A stretch of DNA of 64,000 nt, from positions 46,620,421 to 46,684,420 of the forward strand of contig JAVIAB010000139.1 of assembly GCA_032433765.1 (NCBI GenBank), given 5' to 3'. Each line of letters starts with the position of its first letter. The stretch's first letter is position 1. Under the pieces are notes generated by a model. The model was not told the DNA's origin and made no database searches. It saw only the letters and a list, made by a program, of their open reading frames with translations. The translations under genes were made by a program, and so were the position numbers. The DNA is from Megaustenia siamemsis. Its lineage: Eukaryota; Mollusca; Gastropoda; Stylommatophora; Ariophantidae. This document shows, one piece after another, positions 10,121-22,601 of this stretch.

Positions 10121-11097
10121 GTTCCACTGTTGATAACCTTAATGGAAAAATTCATTTCCACTGGATTTTAATATCATGCACATAGAAGTACTGCAGTCCA
10201 AAATTAACATTGAAACAACTAATAATCAGTTAATTTATGACTAAAATGTAAAGAAGATTTTTAATTTTTTAAAAATTAGTTGAATAAACAATTTTAGCCA
10301 GAAAGCAAGTTGACTATAGTCATGCTCATAAAGATTCAGAAAATGGAGAATTTAATGCTTACATTGTGTCTATCGCAGTGAAAATGAACTAAGGATGACC
10401 AAGAAATATAAGGTATTCATTTACACTAGTTATCCTGAACACAGAGAAGACAGCAAAAAAGGTGAGAAAGTCATTACCACCTTAAGTGAAGAAATTGAAA
10501 TGCAATGCATTTATGATGTGCTAATAACAAGATATGTAGCATTTATAAGTAAAATTAGGTAAAGTCAGTGATATTGACTGAACCATCTCAGGACTTTGAG
10601 TCACCCTGTTTATAATTAATATACTCTCTCCATTCCCCCCAACTCCCACCCCTTTTTTATATTTAATTGTGTGTACATTTTTATGTTTTCTTAAAATACC
10701 AAGACTGAGTTGTCATTATATTTGCCTTTTATAGCATGTAACAAAGAAATCATTTTGTTTGTAAAATTTTACAACTGCCAGCCTTCACCCTCAACAGCCT
10801 TGGCACAGTTCAGGATAGTGTGTATGTGATTATTTATTCTTATTTTTAATTCAATATATTCCTATAAATGGTCAATTAATTTTACACAGTCTTGCTTGTG
10901 ATAGGTTGTGATTTTACTGAGAAAGCTTTCTGGGACTTTCATAAATTATTTGTTTATTATTTCTTGACATACTAGAAGGTATAACATGACAAGCAGAAAC
11001 TAATAATTGTAATTTATGTCATATGTAATTTAGTTCATTAAAAATTAAAGAGAAAAAAGTTTTCAATTAAATTATCTCCCAGTCAGTCATATTTCTC
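10121..11097 (+). other. probable 3' UTR and downstream DNA of the TMEM65-like gene
   Basis: Follows the TAA stop. A canonical AATAAA lies at 10283-10288 and could end a short 3' UTR of about 190 nt. Later AT-rich sequence could be a longer UTR. Transcript ends cannot be fixed from sequence alone. Confidence 0.45.
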
Positions 11098-11100
11098 TTG

Positions 11101-11143
<43 letters not shown>

Positions 11144-11166
11144 TTCTCTCACACACACACACACAC
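11098..11166. repeat. (CT)n(CA)n microsatellite
   Basis: CTCTCT tract with a TTCT interruption, passing into ACACAC. Confidence 0.97.
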
Positions 11167-12540
11167 TAACACACATACATTTGTCTCTTAGCCAATAGGA
11201 GTCATAGTGGCATGAATGTCCAGCATTTGACAATTTCCATCTTTATCTTTCACAACTGTCTGTGTGTCAGCAGTACTAAGGTATGTTTGTTGTTTGATAC
11301 TGCCTTCCTTTGCCTAAATAGTTGCAGTATTCTCTTAGCCAGAAATGATGTTGCCTTATCATTTCATTTTCCATTTCTCCACAAAGACAGTAACCAACTA
11401 CATCTATGTTGACATCTTCATTGGCTATTAAAATGTCTTAGTTTTATCAGAATTTACCAGTACATTATTTATCTAAAGTATAAGAATCTGACACAAATGT
11501 TCAGTTAGTTTATGTCTTTTATTATTATTATTATTCTGTGAACAATTGGAACTGTTAATATGATATCATGTGCCATCTGTTGAGACTTAATATCTGCCAG
11601 AAGTGCTGTGAAGTTGCATCTGTCGATTGACAAACATTTTATAACATCTCCAAATTCTTTTAGCATCATCCATCAAAGTTGGAGAGTAATAAATCTCTAT
11701 CTCTGTATCCCCTTACTTTTATAATACTTTATACAGCTTGCTTCACTATCAGTTAAAACAAAATATACATCATCAAACTTTCAGCTTTGCTTGAAGCACA
11801 AATCTATAGTAAACTTTTTCCAATATTTCCACAGCTTGAATTAATCTTCTATTTTTTCATTGCTCCTCTTATATTTGTTTCTATCTTGTTTCTCTTTGCA
11901 ATCTTTTATCTTCTCCATATCCATGAATTCTAGAACAAGTCTCATCTTACAGTGTTTTAAACATTTTTTTTATTGATTTTGATATTTTTTAAAGTTCTAT
12001 CTAGCAACATCATCTTAACTTATTTTTGGCTTTTAAAATAGACCATTAATTTTGGTTGCTGGTCAACAAATAAACACAAAATTGCACCATGAACTTGTTT
12101 TAATTCATGGAGTTAATATTGCAACATTACCACCTATAAAAGTGAGAGAAAAAGAATAGCTCTTTGTTGTTTCTAAGCTTTTTTATCCTCGTTGTAACTT
12201 TCCTTGCAGCTATAACTAGAACAAGTTTGCATGTGTTGTTGCAATCACTAATACCAGCAATGCTTACCAGCATCAAAATGATCATTACCACCTTCACTGA
12301 ATTTTAAATGCAGTCTTCCAGAGAAATGATGATATCAATTTAAAAATGTAATAAATATTGTTACATCATAAAAGTACTTTCTAATGAAATAGAATCAGCT
12401 TCCTTCTTTATTTTTTCTGTGTGTGCTTCTTAAAGAACATTTTAATACAATGTGCTAGATGCTTGTGTGAAGTCAGTACAATTTTTTAGAGACCTTTTGT
12501 TGTTGACATAATCTGCTGACAAGCACAACAACGCAAGACA
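11167..12540. other. AT-rich intergenic DNA, nothing recognised
   Basis: No exon-like, tRNA-like or transposon-like signal was recognised on either strand. A short ATT repeat occurs at about 11520-11535. Confidence 0.55.
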
Positions 12541-12544
12541 GTGT

Positions 12545-12815
12545 ATGTGGACTATATATTGTCAGGACCTCATAGTTGACTACTGGTATCTGGAAAAGCA
12601 AACCAAAGCTGATCAAGATAATATTTTACCTCCACACAGTGGATCTGGAAGCGGTAACTATTTTGAACTAGCCTCACCAAGTTGCTGAGATTGGTGAGGG
12701 GTGGCAAAACTGATAACATAAAAGTGCCATGCACAAGTGGATGCATTTGAAAGGCACAAATATCATTGCTTGCTATAAACTATGATATGATGCATCCATG
12801 CCCATTTAGCTCCCT
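12545..12815 (+). mobile_element. SINE-2/3-like fragment
   Basis: The tail half matches the common composite tail: ATCATTGCTTGCTATAAAC, then a TATGATATGATGCATCCATG-like end equivalent to the AATGCATCTATACCCAC end of the copies at 37500 and 46975. The left half (CATAGTTGACTACTGG) corresponds to CATAGCTGACTG. Old copy. Confidence 0.55.
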
Positions 12816-13108
12816 TAACTCTTTCCGGACTTTGGCGGACTTTAGGTTTTCTTTAGGTTCGGACCAGATCAATTTTAAATTTATAAAAATTCCATTACGT
12901 CTTTTTCATTTTACAATTTCACGCAATAATATAATTAAATGTGGAACATGTGAAAAAGGTTGAAGAAAATGAAAATAGCAATACATTGATAATATCTGAA
13001 GGAAAAAAATGTATAATTTATTAATTATAGTATAAAAATATTCAAAGCCAGATCATTTTCAATTGTATATATATATATTTATATATATATATTTATTCAA
13101 TATATAAG
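12814..13108. other. AT-rich spacer with TTAACTCTTTCC end and (TA)n
   Basis: TTAACTCTTTCC at 12816-12827 resembles the left end of the TTAA-flanked MITE at 25098, but no matching right end was found. 13065-13105 is a (TA)n tract. Confidence 0.4.
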
Positions 13109-13109
13109 A

Positions 13110-13435
13110 AAGGTAATGAAAATGTTCTGAAAGAGGCCAAAGCAAAAAGAGAGCTAATTTCTAATATTAGGAAGAAACAATCATCATTTTTAGGCCATGT
13201 AATGAGAAGGGAACAGCTGGAATATATTGTAACAACTGTGAAAATTGAGGGACGAAGAGATATAGGGAAGCACTAAGAAGAAGATAAGACGAAGAGAAAA
13301 GATACAAGACAGCTTAAGAGAATGGCTTGGCAGAAGGTCAACAATAGAAATGATAAATAACTGTCGAGATTAAAAGTTGTGGAAAGATATGATCACCTAC
13401 GCCAGCAGGCCCAGTACTTGATGATGATATATAAA
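13110..13435 (+). pseudogene. LINE-A 3' fragment
   Basis: C-terminal coding remnant beginning at ENVLKEAKAKRELISN, with FLGHVMRREQLEYIVTT, a small insertion or duplication near 13275-13295 and GRRSTIEM; then an in-frame stop replaces the usual Arg before KLW. Ends at CAGTACTTGATGATGAT. 5'-truncated and inactive. Confidence 0.85.
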
Positions 13436-13470
13436 TATCTATTTCACATACCTCTATTTTTCCCTGACTA

Positions 13471-13775
13471 GAAGCGTGCCATCAGTAATCAAGAAAAGAT
13501 GTTGGACTTATGTAGCCCTCAATTGGGAAACAACAGGTAGGATGAAAAGGGGCCGACCCAGAGAAAAACTAAGAAGAACATTGATCAGGGAGGCAAAGGC
13601 AGCAGGAATTGGCTCCCTCAATGAGATCGAGACGCTTGCACAGAACAGAGACAGATGGCGAGATTTGATAAAAGATCTTTGCAAGGATTGAGACTGCTAG
13701 AAAGAAAATTTTGAAACAGGGAAAAAATATCTGAATCTGTGCCCTATGGGCCGACTACGGCTAAAAAGGTTGAGA
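13471..13775 (+). pseudogene. LINE-B 3' fragment
   Basis: Encodes VIKKRCWTYV, GRMKRGRPREKLRRTLIREA and GIGSLNEIETLAQNRDRWRD, matching the C-terminus of the longer copy at 51143-52773. The 3' untranslated end reads GCCCTATGGGCCGACTACGG, the family's characteristic terminus, but the TAGA tail is missing. It lies only about 40 bp downstream of a LINE-A fragment. Confidence 0.85.
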
Positions 13776-14074
13776 GCTTGTTGCAATCCATTCTTCTCTA
13801 AATTATACACAAATTAATCCAAAGTTCTTCAAAATACACTTTACTTGATGCACTTATGTCCACAAATAATGATTTTAGGCACAAGAAATGGTTTGGTCAC
13901 TATTTGTCAGAAAAAAACACACCTTTACATAGAAAATTCTACCACTGTATCTACATAACAAAGAAAATATCATCTGGTAATTGAAGGGAGTAATTATGAA
14001 GCTCCTTCTAGATATTGAATATAAGTATTGGTGACTATTTATACAGAATTATTACTTTACTTTAAAATATTCAG

Positions 14075-15078
14075 CCGTACTTGGTCCGAGCCGATGTGTC
14101 GGTCTTTGTCTGGTAGTTAACCTAATTAAAAGTCACTACATCAACAGCAGCTGCACAGTCAGAACTGCAGCAGGTCACACAGACCACTTCGAAGTTAGAC
14201 AGGGGTGTGTGCTATCCCCCCCCCCCCTGCTGTTTATTACATACATGGACTATATATTCAAGTTAGTCAACCCATCAGAGACAAGAGATCAATGAGCTTT
14301 TATTTACAGACAATCAGGCAGAAATACATGAAAAAATAGAAGACCTACAAGAACACATAAATAAACTCAACAGCACAGGCCCAAAATACAATATGAAAAT
14401 CAACAAAACAGAAGAAAGTCATGAATGTCGCAAAAAAAGAAACAGAACATCAACATAAATATAGAAGGCAGACATAAAACAACTGAAGGAAATTAAATAC
14501 CTAGGAAATTTGGTGACAAATGACAATTCACAAATAGCAGAGATCAAATCATTTGGCAGCTGTCATCACTATTGTCCAACAAGGAAAATAACTCTTGAGG
14601 CAAAACAGGCACTTTACAATACAATCTTCATCCCAACATTGTGCTACCAATGCTAGTCCTGGACCCTAGATTCAAGATCAATAAGAAAAATAACCTCTAC
14701 GGAGATGAAATGTGTTAGACAAGATCAGATATGAAGAACTGAGAAAACAGCTAGGAATAAATCCCGCCATAGAATATATAAAGAAATAACAGATAAAATG
14801 GTTAGGCCACATGACAAGGCAAAGAGATCAAAACACAACACAATGAGCCTTCAATAAATGTTGCGAGAACACCAGACCCAAGGGTCGACCATGAAAAAGA
14901 TGGATCAACAGAAATTTAGAAGCACTAGGAAACATAACAGCACCTGAGGCAAACAGAAGAGCAAAAGACTGAAAATTATATCTACCCTCGACGCTGAAAG
15001 GCAAATGAGGAAGGAAAGAAGAAGAAGAACCATACTTGGCTTGGGCCAATGTTTCGGTTTTGGTCTAGTAGTACCTTC
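14075..15078 (+). pseudogene. decayed RTE-like LINE fragment bracketed by imperfect repeats
   Basis: Translating in several frames gives a reverse transcriptase order: a C-T-V-R-T stretch then RQGCVLSPPLL (motif B, with a C homopolymer at 14217-14227), LLFTDNQAEIHEKIEDLQEH, KEIKYLGNLVTNDNSQIAEI, KWLGHMTRQRDQN and a GRP-x-KRWI motif near 14880-14905. Heavily frameshifted. A 41-bp sequence at 14076-14117 recurs at about 78% identity at 15035-15076 in the same orientation, bracketing the remnant. Confidence 0.72.
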
Positions 15079-16129
15079 ATAGGTGGAGCCGTTGTATCGG
15101 TTAGTGGTCCAGTGTGAGTTTAGGAAAGATTGTGAAGAGGGCTAATTATGAGGAAAAAGCAGAAATAGAAGAATTGTGCCACATTTCACGTCAGGAATAT
15201 GTTATCTGTATCTTTGGCCTGACAGAATCATTAGACCGGCTGTTAATTTGATGAGGATAACCATCACAACCCATTTCATTCGTCTTTAACAGTGTGCTAC
15301 AAAATAAATGATAAAAATAGGATTTCCTGAAGCTAACCAACAATTAAAGCATGGGACGTTTTCTTATTGGTGTTAGCTCTATAGAAAATGTGTGTACTGT
15401 AAAGATTTTACATCCAACTATAAGTATTTGCTGCTTGGTGCTTCCTCATAATTATTGGTGTTATCAAATTGTCATTACCACATCATAATTAACATGAATA
15501 TTCACAGCAATAAATGAGATTTCACTGCCATCAATATAGAAGTAGCATAATGACCTTCAGAAATATGTTACCATCAATATTAGCAGCATCACTGTCATTA
15601 TTATCACAACATATAAGTCATTTTATTCTTAAAACAATTATTTGTCCAATTCTATTATTTCCAATTTGTTCACTTTCCAAATTTGGCTAATTTTTTTTTT
15701 ACATATGGCTTTGGGGTATATCCATTTTTAAAAAAATAGCTACCAATGATTTTCTCTAGAAAATTATAGCAGTTTGGCATGATACTGACCACATTATCAA
15801 TACAATTTTCTATGATCATGGTATGTGGCACCATATTTAGCACAAATCAATGGATTATCCTGCGAATATCCTGTACTTACTTTTTTTTACAATTTCCAAC
15901 CTATAATTGTACATCCTAAACATTGACCAAGATAGTGATAATAGTGTTACATGAGTTGCATAGTTTTATACTAAGCACAGTCTGCTTCTGGATCTCAAAT
16001 GGTGTGACAGGTTGGAATGAATTTTATAATTTTGTGGCCTCTACTGGATAAGTTGGAATGAAACTCAATACCAGATCTTCTATCAATAATTTCCACCAGT
16101 GCAGGAATCATGATGATCCACACCTTTTT
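15079..16129. other. intergenic DNA, nothing recognised
   Basis: AT-rich, no supported gene or repeat. Confidence 0.5.
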
Positions 16130-16560
16130 AGCCAGTCTGCTAAGACAAGAATTGTCCGCCAAGACATGAACTATCTGCCAAGAATTGAACTGTCTGCTTA
16201 GGCATGAATTGTCTGCCAAGACAATAACTGTCCACCAAGACATGAACTGCCTACTAAGACATGACCTGTCTGCCAAAACACGAACTGTCCACCAAGACAT
16301 GAACCGTCCCCCAAGACATGACCTGTCTGCCAAGACATGAACTGTCCACCAAGACATGACCTTTCTGGCAGGACATGACCTGTCTGCCAAGACACAAACT
16401 GTCTGCTAAGACTCAAACTGTCCACCAAGACATGACCTGTCTGCCAAGACACAAACTGCCAGCTAAGACACAAACTGTTCACCAAGACACGAACTGTCCA
16501 CTAAGACCTGACCTGTCTGCCAAGATACAAACTGTCTTCTACGACATGAACTGTTTACAG
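16130..16560. repeat. 20-bp tandem repeat, about 21 copies
   Basis: Consensus near CTGTCTGCCAAGACATGAAC with alternating CTGTCCACC and CTGTCTGCC variants. Because three units make 60 bp, all frames give 20-residue periodic translations (for example WTVHVLADRSCLGG on the minus strand), so the overlapping open frames on both strands here are artefacts. Some units are diverged or length-variant. Confidence 0.93.
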
Positions 16561-16787
16561 ACAGCTTTGTGTTAAAGTGACGTAGTTAGATTTTGGTCAG
16601 CTTTGGAAAGCTTTTCATAAACTACATCATGGAATAGTTGAAACAGTTCTCTCAAGGTTGCATTTTTTGTTATAAACTATTTGATTTATGTATTGCAAGT
16701 TATTAGTTATGTAAACTATATGTGATATAAACATAACACAGCAATATGTTTTACATAAAGTGACATTGCGTTATTTGTATAAATTAG
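16561..16787. other. spacer
   Basis: AT-rich; nothing recognised. Confidence 0.5.
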
Positions 16788-17275
16788 TACTCATCATCAT
16801 CATCATCAAGTACCGGGCCTGCTGACGTAGGTGATCATGTCTCTCCACAACTTTCGATCTTGGCAGCTATTTATCATTTCTGTTGTTGACCTTCTGCCAA
16901 GCCATTCTCTTAAGCTGTCTGTTATTTTTTCTCTTTGCTTCCCTCTATCTCTTCGTCCCTCAATTTTTCCAGTTGTTACAATATATTCCAGTTGTTCTCT
17001 TCTCATTACATGGCCAAAAAATGATGATTGTTTCTTCCTAATATTGGAAATTAGCTCTCTTTTTGCTTTCACCTCTCTCAGAACATCTTCATTACTCTTC
17101 TTAGCTGTCCATGGTACTCTCAACATTCTTCTGTAAAACCACATTTCTACAGACTCCAGTGATTTTCTTGTCTATTGTCCTATTGTCCATGATTCGCATC
17201 CATATGTTAAGACTGGCTCTACGTAAAATTTAACTCTTTTTCTTGTTTCTATTGTCAAAAATGGATTGCATAGTA

Positions 17276-18149
17276 CAGTCGAACCTGTCTAAGGCGACCA
17301 TTCACGGGACTTTCAAAAACTGGTCCCATAGGACAGGTGGTCCTGCCTCACAGGTTTCACATAATAAATAGAGCGATAAAAAAAATTTTATCCTAAGCAC
17401 TATGAAAACTAACCTGCAAATCAGCGTAATCCATGAGTAGAACATAGTGCACATGTCGGTCTACAATAGCCACTGGTTGGACACTTTTCATAAAACACGA
17501 TAGTTAAACACACAAAAATATTTTGTCGAATCACTGATATTCGTTCTTCCAGCGTTAATGCTTTTGGTTTTACACTTTTGACACTGGCCATTTCCTATAT
17601 TGTGTGTAACACTTTTAAAATCCACAAAAATAATTCACTGAGATACTGTACATGTACGTGAATACACTCTAAGCGGGCAATGACTAATTCTTTAGTTAAT
17701 TCCTGTAATTTATACGGGCCACGCAATGGTCTACTCTGGTCTAGACGGAACCGCGAAGTGATGTCACTTCACGAATCATAGATCTGCGTCTGCCGTGTTT
17801 CTCACACCAGTATTGACTGATAAACGTAACACGTCCCACTGTAATCTGGGACTCACTAAGTACGGGAAAACTTCGACACCTGTAGACACCTGTGTCGATC
17901 GTTTATGGCTCCCAGCGAGACGGAGGAGGACTGGCTGGTCAGTGTATCGTTATCTCGGTCTATTACCCACGTGTCGTAAACGGGATAAATAACATTGGCG
18001 GCGGTTAATTAGCCTGGTCTCTGGTCGCGTCATACGGTGAGCGCCGTAATCAGTGTTAGCATATAGTAAAAAACTCGGGGAAATTGTAGACCCGGTCCTA
18101 TAACCAGGGAAACGCTTTAAACAGGTGGTCCTAAGACCAGGTTCGACTG
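17276..18149 (-). mobile_element. pogo/Tigger-like DNA transposon, internally deleted
   Basis: The ends are CAGTCGAACCTGTCT (17276) and the inverted copy ending CAGGTTCGACTG (18149), each flanked by TA (17274-17275 and 18150-18151). The uninterrupted target, GCATAGTATCTTCC, is present in the LINE-A copy at 33541-33552, so the insertion is resolved to the base. CAGT-type termini and TA duplication are the hallmark of pogo/Tigger elements. At 874 bp it is far below an autonomous element (usually over 2 kb) and keeps only the start of a transposase (17421-17591). The orientation given is that of the transposase remnant. Confidence 0.93.
17421..17591 (-). pseudogene. Tigger-like transposase N-terminal remnant (56 codons)
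   Basis: ATG at 17591 opens a 56-codon frame to a TGA at 17421-17423. Its start, MASVKSVKPKALTLEERISV, followed by IRQ, matches the beginning of the CENP-B-type helix-turn-helix that opens pogo/Tigger transposases (basic residues, then L-T-L-E-E-R/K-x-x-x-I). After about residue 23 the sequence leaves the family, which marks the internal deletion junction. No catalytic domain remains, so the element could only move in trans. Confidence 0.75.
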
Positions 18150-19888
18150 TATCTTCCTCATTTTTTGGAAAGCTGCTTTTGCCTGAGCCATTCTGTATCT
18201 CACCTCTTTTGTACATCTCCCGTCTAAGGTTAACAAAGTTCCCAAATATTTAAATTCATTTACCTGTTTTAATATTGTTCCACATGTCTTTATTTTGCAC
18301 TGAGGTGATGTCTTTTTCTTTGTTGTTACCATTGCCTCTGTCTTTTGCTATTTAGGGCTGAGTCCTTTATTTTTGCTTTCTTTCTCTATATAATGTCCAA
18401 CATTTCTTGTAACTCATTTTCACTCTTAGCGATTAAGACTGTATCATCAGCATACCTTAGATTATTTATATTGTGACCTCCAATTGTTATTCCAGGCATG
18501 CCCCTTATGGATCTCAAAATAATCTCACTATAAAAATTAAACAAATCTAGTGACAGCACACAACCTTGTCTAACACCCTGTTTTATTTGTTGAAACATTC
18601 CCAATTGGTTTCCAGTTCTTATGGCCGCTGTTTGTTGCCAGTACATGTTCTTTATTATTCTTAGATCTTTGCTGTCTACGTTTATGCTTTTTAAAATTGT
18701 GATTATTTCTTGGTGCTTTACTTTGTCAAATGCCTTGGTGTAATCTATGAAACTTAGGTATAGATCTGTTTTCACCTCTATGGCTCTTTCTACTAAAGAT
18801 CTTATGATATAAATGGCATTGCTTGTTCCTTTATCTCTAACAAAACCACACTGTTCATCGCTAATTTCTGGACTGATTTTGTTTCACACTCTTCGTATGA
18901 TGATTCTTAGTAATATCTTAGTCATATGACTCATAAGGCTTATTGTGCGATGATCATCGCATTCAATCGCACCCGATTTCTTTGGTAGGGCTATGAATAT
19001 TGATTTGAGCATGTCGTCTGGTATATATCCGCTGTTGTAGATATCATTCAATATTTTTGTTATTATTGCTATTCCAAAATCACCCATGGCTTCAATCTCT
19101 TCTTTAGTTATATTATCTGGTCCAGGAGCTTTGCCTGCTTTCATATTGCGCAAGGCATCTTCCACTTCTTCTCTGAGTATTTCTGGTCCTTCTCCATTAT
19201 CCTTAGTATACTTCCGTTCGTTCATCACTATAAAGATCTTTAATGTATTCTGTCCATCGTTCCCTTATGTTTTCTTGATCAATCAACAGTTCTCCTTCCT
19301 TTGATCTTAGACATCCATTTTTTGATTGCGTTTTTCTTCCTGTTAATTCCTCAATTTGTTTGTATATAGCTTTAGCATCCCCTTTTTGTTGCATTTCAAT
19401 CTCTTTGCATCTCTCTTTTAGCCATGCTTCTTTTCCTTCATTGCATTTTACTACAATTTCTTTATTTAATCTCTTATACTCATCTTTATTTTATTTATTT
19501 CTTCTTGTATCCATTAGCTGCAAAATGTCATCTATCCTCCATTTCTTTCTTGAATTTGGCCTCACTGGTGGTATGAACTCTTTTGATGTTTTTTGCATTG
19601 ATTCTTTTAGCATTTCCCACTGTTCATCAATGCTTTGTATCTTCTCTATTGCATTGTACCAGTTCTGAATTGTGATTTTATATTTGTCTTGCAGCTTCTT
19701 GTCTGATTTTAGTAAATCTAAATTTAACTTGATGTTAACTGAGGCTTGTTTTGTTGTTTTTAATTTTACTCTAAGCTTTCCCACAACTTGTACATGATCA
19801 CTATTGCAATCTGCCCCTGGTCTAGTTTTCACACACACCAGACTGTTTCTAAATCTATTGTTTTTAGTACTCAGTGACTCCATAAATA

Positions 19889-20524
19889 AAATCTACAATC
19901 AGCATTTGACTTCACTCATAATGTTCCTTCTAACGGACCACCTTTATGCAGTAGAAATGTTGAAATAAAAATATTACTTTTTTTAAATACTTTATTTTCA
20001 AAAATTGTAATTATTGTAGAGTTGAGTTGAATTAAAAATTTTAATTGAGAATGTGTGATAATACATCAGGCAATGTAATTAGAAAGGGAGATGCTTGATC
20101 ATAATGGCTAGTAGTCATAATAATATGTTGCATTAATTACTGCCCCATTTAAGCATATCCTATTTGTCTGCTACTTGAGTAATGACATACATACAGAACA
20201 CAAACATTGTACATTTACCCAGTTCAGAAGGATGCAAAAATAGCTTATAGTAACTTGAGTTTTGGCATATTTATTTTAAGCATAGATTTATCTGCACATG
20301 AACAGATGTAGAAGATTAGACAAATATATTTTATGGATTGTCCATATCATAAAAACAATGGAATGGTCATGATGTAAACTAAATTCTTAAATGTATTCTT
20401 TTACTAGTTTAGAAATGCAATTGAAATAAATCAGGTATGAACTTATTCAACATAAAAAACATATTTAAACATTTAATTTTGTATGTAAAGTCACTTAGCT
20501 CATTCAGTACAGGTTAAATATCTT
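19889..20524. other. AT-rich intergenic DNA
   Basis: Nothing recognised on either strand. Confidence 0.5.
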
Positions 20525-20585
20525 AAGTTGAACATGTTAAAGAATCCTTGGCAGTTAAGAATAGAAAAAAAAAAAACATCAGGTT
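20525..20585 (+). mobile_element. SINE-2 fragment
   Basis: AACATGTTAAAGAATCCTTG followed by GCAGTTAA matches the middle of the SINE-2 copies at 26690-26720 and 30960-30985. Only about 55 bp is recognisable. Confidence 0.6.
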
Positions 20586-22339
20586 TCATGTCTTTTCTCA
20601 GGCAAAAAGTCATAGAAAGCATAACTCCTACAATTATGAAACATTTATATTATCAGCTATTTGGAATAGTCTCAGGTATCCTCACTGGTGCTACAGAGTT
20701 CATGCTTTGTGCTGATATCTTATTGTACAACCAGGCAATAGCTTAGAGTACTTATGGATACTGAGTACAGTGATGATAATCCTGGATATAAGGACAATAA
20801 TTCAGTGCTGGATTAACAAATGGGATTTGGTCCAATAATTTCAATTTTAATTTCTCTCACCTTCATGGTAATATGCACAAACTAAGTTGTAGTTTGGTTC
20901 ATTTTTAAAAAGATTATGACAAATAATGTATCATTTCAAAAACAAATAATTGTTTGTTGGTAACATGAAGGAGCTGGATATTTTAAGATTTTGGTGCTTG
21001 CTGCAGTTCATGGTAGTGAATGAGTTAATAGAATCACCTGAATTGAAAAGTTGCATCTTATCTTGCCAGATATTAACATACTTGTAGACTGATATTTTTG
21101 TAGATCCATCAGTGAATTATTTTTTAAAATATATATTTTATGTATTTTCTTTTATCAAGTGCCCAGCCATGTAATGTAAGTGATAATGGCCAATTTTCTG
21201 TCCACAGTGTTGTTTATCAGTTTTGTTGTTAATATTTTTTTATTATATCTTGATGCTTATATCATTTTCTAGTTGTTTTTCTAATACACTATACATGACA
21301 ATAAAGATCATTTTAAATCATAATTCTTTATTTGTCATAATTAAATTTTTAAAGAGTGTATTGTATATATGTTAACAGTTTTAGTTCTAGCAAACATTTT
21401 TATATTATTTTTGTTTTAGCAATTGCATGGTTTTAGCAACAATTTTTTATTGGGATTTTATATGTTCCTGTTCAGCACAAAATTAATGTTGCTACACATT
21501 TTAAAAAGTTTATAATCAATTTAAGTTATGGTTTTTATTGGCTATATTTAACTCATTACTATAAGAAAACTGGTTTCCAATGAGTTATCATTCTTTAATA
21601 TGAGATCTTACTATAATAAAATTTAAAACCTTTTAGGTATATATAATTGTTTATAATAACTTATTATGTTATATAATAAATTAAGAACAAGTATCACTCA
21701 GATATAAAATAATTGGAAACAAATGAAGCTGGAACAAAATAAATCTATTTACACATTTTAATGTTCTCATCATTATCTTTATCAGGCCACCTATGAGATC
21801 CAGGTTTCATTATTAATGTTTCAATATTTTTTTTTTAATTTTACATCTTTTTTTTTAGGTCATTAACATCTTACACTTTATTTATCTTACATGTATTACT
21901 ATTGCACCAATAAACTGACAATGAATTACAGAGAGAAGACAAAGAAGTACATTTTTTGCACTGGAAATTATTTTACAAATGCATACTTAGTGTATATTTT
22001 TTGTATTGTATATCCGCTTTTTTTTTTATAGATTATATTTCTTTGTTTGTAATTGTCCTGTAATTGAACATTACTACTAATTATTGTGATGAACATAAAT
22101 GACAATGATCTGTATTAATTTGCAAGAGGAGATAATTGTGCAAGATTTATTGAACTCTAATTTGAATGTACCTCAAATAATTCGACCAACCTTAATGTTT
22201 CAGCGCAGGTGTTTATAAATTAGCTAGTGTAATATTTATATAGATGAGTTTGTGTTTGGTTGACATGGATGAGACAGTGTAAGATGAATTTGTGCATTAT
22301 TTACACAAATGAGTTAAGAATTATTTTCTCACTTTATGT
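20586..22339. other. AT-rich intergenic DNA
   Basis: Long A/T-rich stretch with T homopolymers. ACAATAAAG near 21298 is an isolated poly(A)-signal-like site. No gene recognised. Confidence 0.5.
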
Positions 22340-22348
22340 CATTACTTA

Positions 22349-22601
22349 TATTAGGAAGAAACAATCATCATTTTTTGGCCATGTAATGAGAAGGGAACAG
22401 CTGGAATATATTGTGACACATGGGAAAATTGAGGGACAAAGAGATAGAGGGAAGCAAAGAAGAAAGATACCAGACAGCTTAAGAGAATGGCTTGGCAGAA
22501 GGTCAACAGAAATGATAAATAACTGTCGAGATCAAAAGTTGTAGAGAGACATGATCACCTACGCCAGCAGGCCCTGTACTTGATGATGATGATGATGATG
22601 G
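22349..22601 (+). pseudogene. LINE-A 3' fragment with 9-bp target duplication
   Basis: A 253-bp, extremely 5'-truncated copy starting at IRKKQSSFFGHVMRREQLEY, through GQRDRGKQRRK and LREWLGRRSTEM (one Thr codon missing), ending in TGTACTTGATGATGATGATG. It is flanked by CATTACTTA at 22340-22348 and 22602-22610, which fixes both ends and shows that the GATGAT repeat belongs to the element's 3' tail. Confidence 0.92.

Larger units (their letters stand above)
16788..19888 (-). pseudogene. LINE-A, longest copy, interrupted by a Tigger-like element
   Basis: On the minus strand, from right to left: the C-terminus of an AP-type endonuclease (RPGADCNSDHVQVVGK, about 19770-19830), a linker, the reverse transcriptase start (NMKAGKAPGPDNIT, about 19115-19155), FIDYTKAFDKVKHQ (motif A, about 18710-18750), GVRQGCVLSLDLFNF (motif B), LRYADDTVLIA (motif C, about 18430-18465), KYLGTLLTLDGR, then beyond the insertion RRMLRVPWTAKKSNED and the usual C-terminus ending SRPGT. 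The tail is the ATCATCATCATCATC tract at 16794-16808. Without the 874-bp insertion the copy is about 2.2 kb. Several frameshifts divide it into five or six open pieces, so it is inactive and 5'-truncated within the endonuclease. Confidence 0.93.

Noticed and set aside
12816..13130. Second TTAA-flanked MITE
   Set aside because: Only the left end TTAACTCTTTCC matches; no inverted right end with TTAA was found.
15995..16575. Open frames on both strands across the 20-bp array
   Set aside because: They are a consequence of the tandem repeat; no domain and no splice or promoter context.
19360..19668. 102-codon plus-strand frame
   Set aside because: Antisense shadow of the LINE-A reverse transcriptase region.
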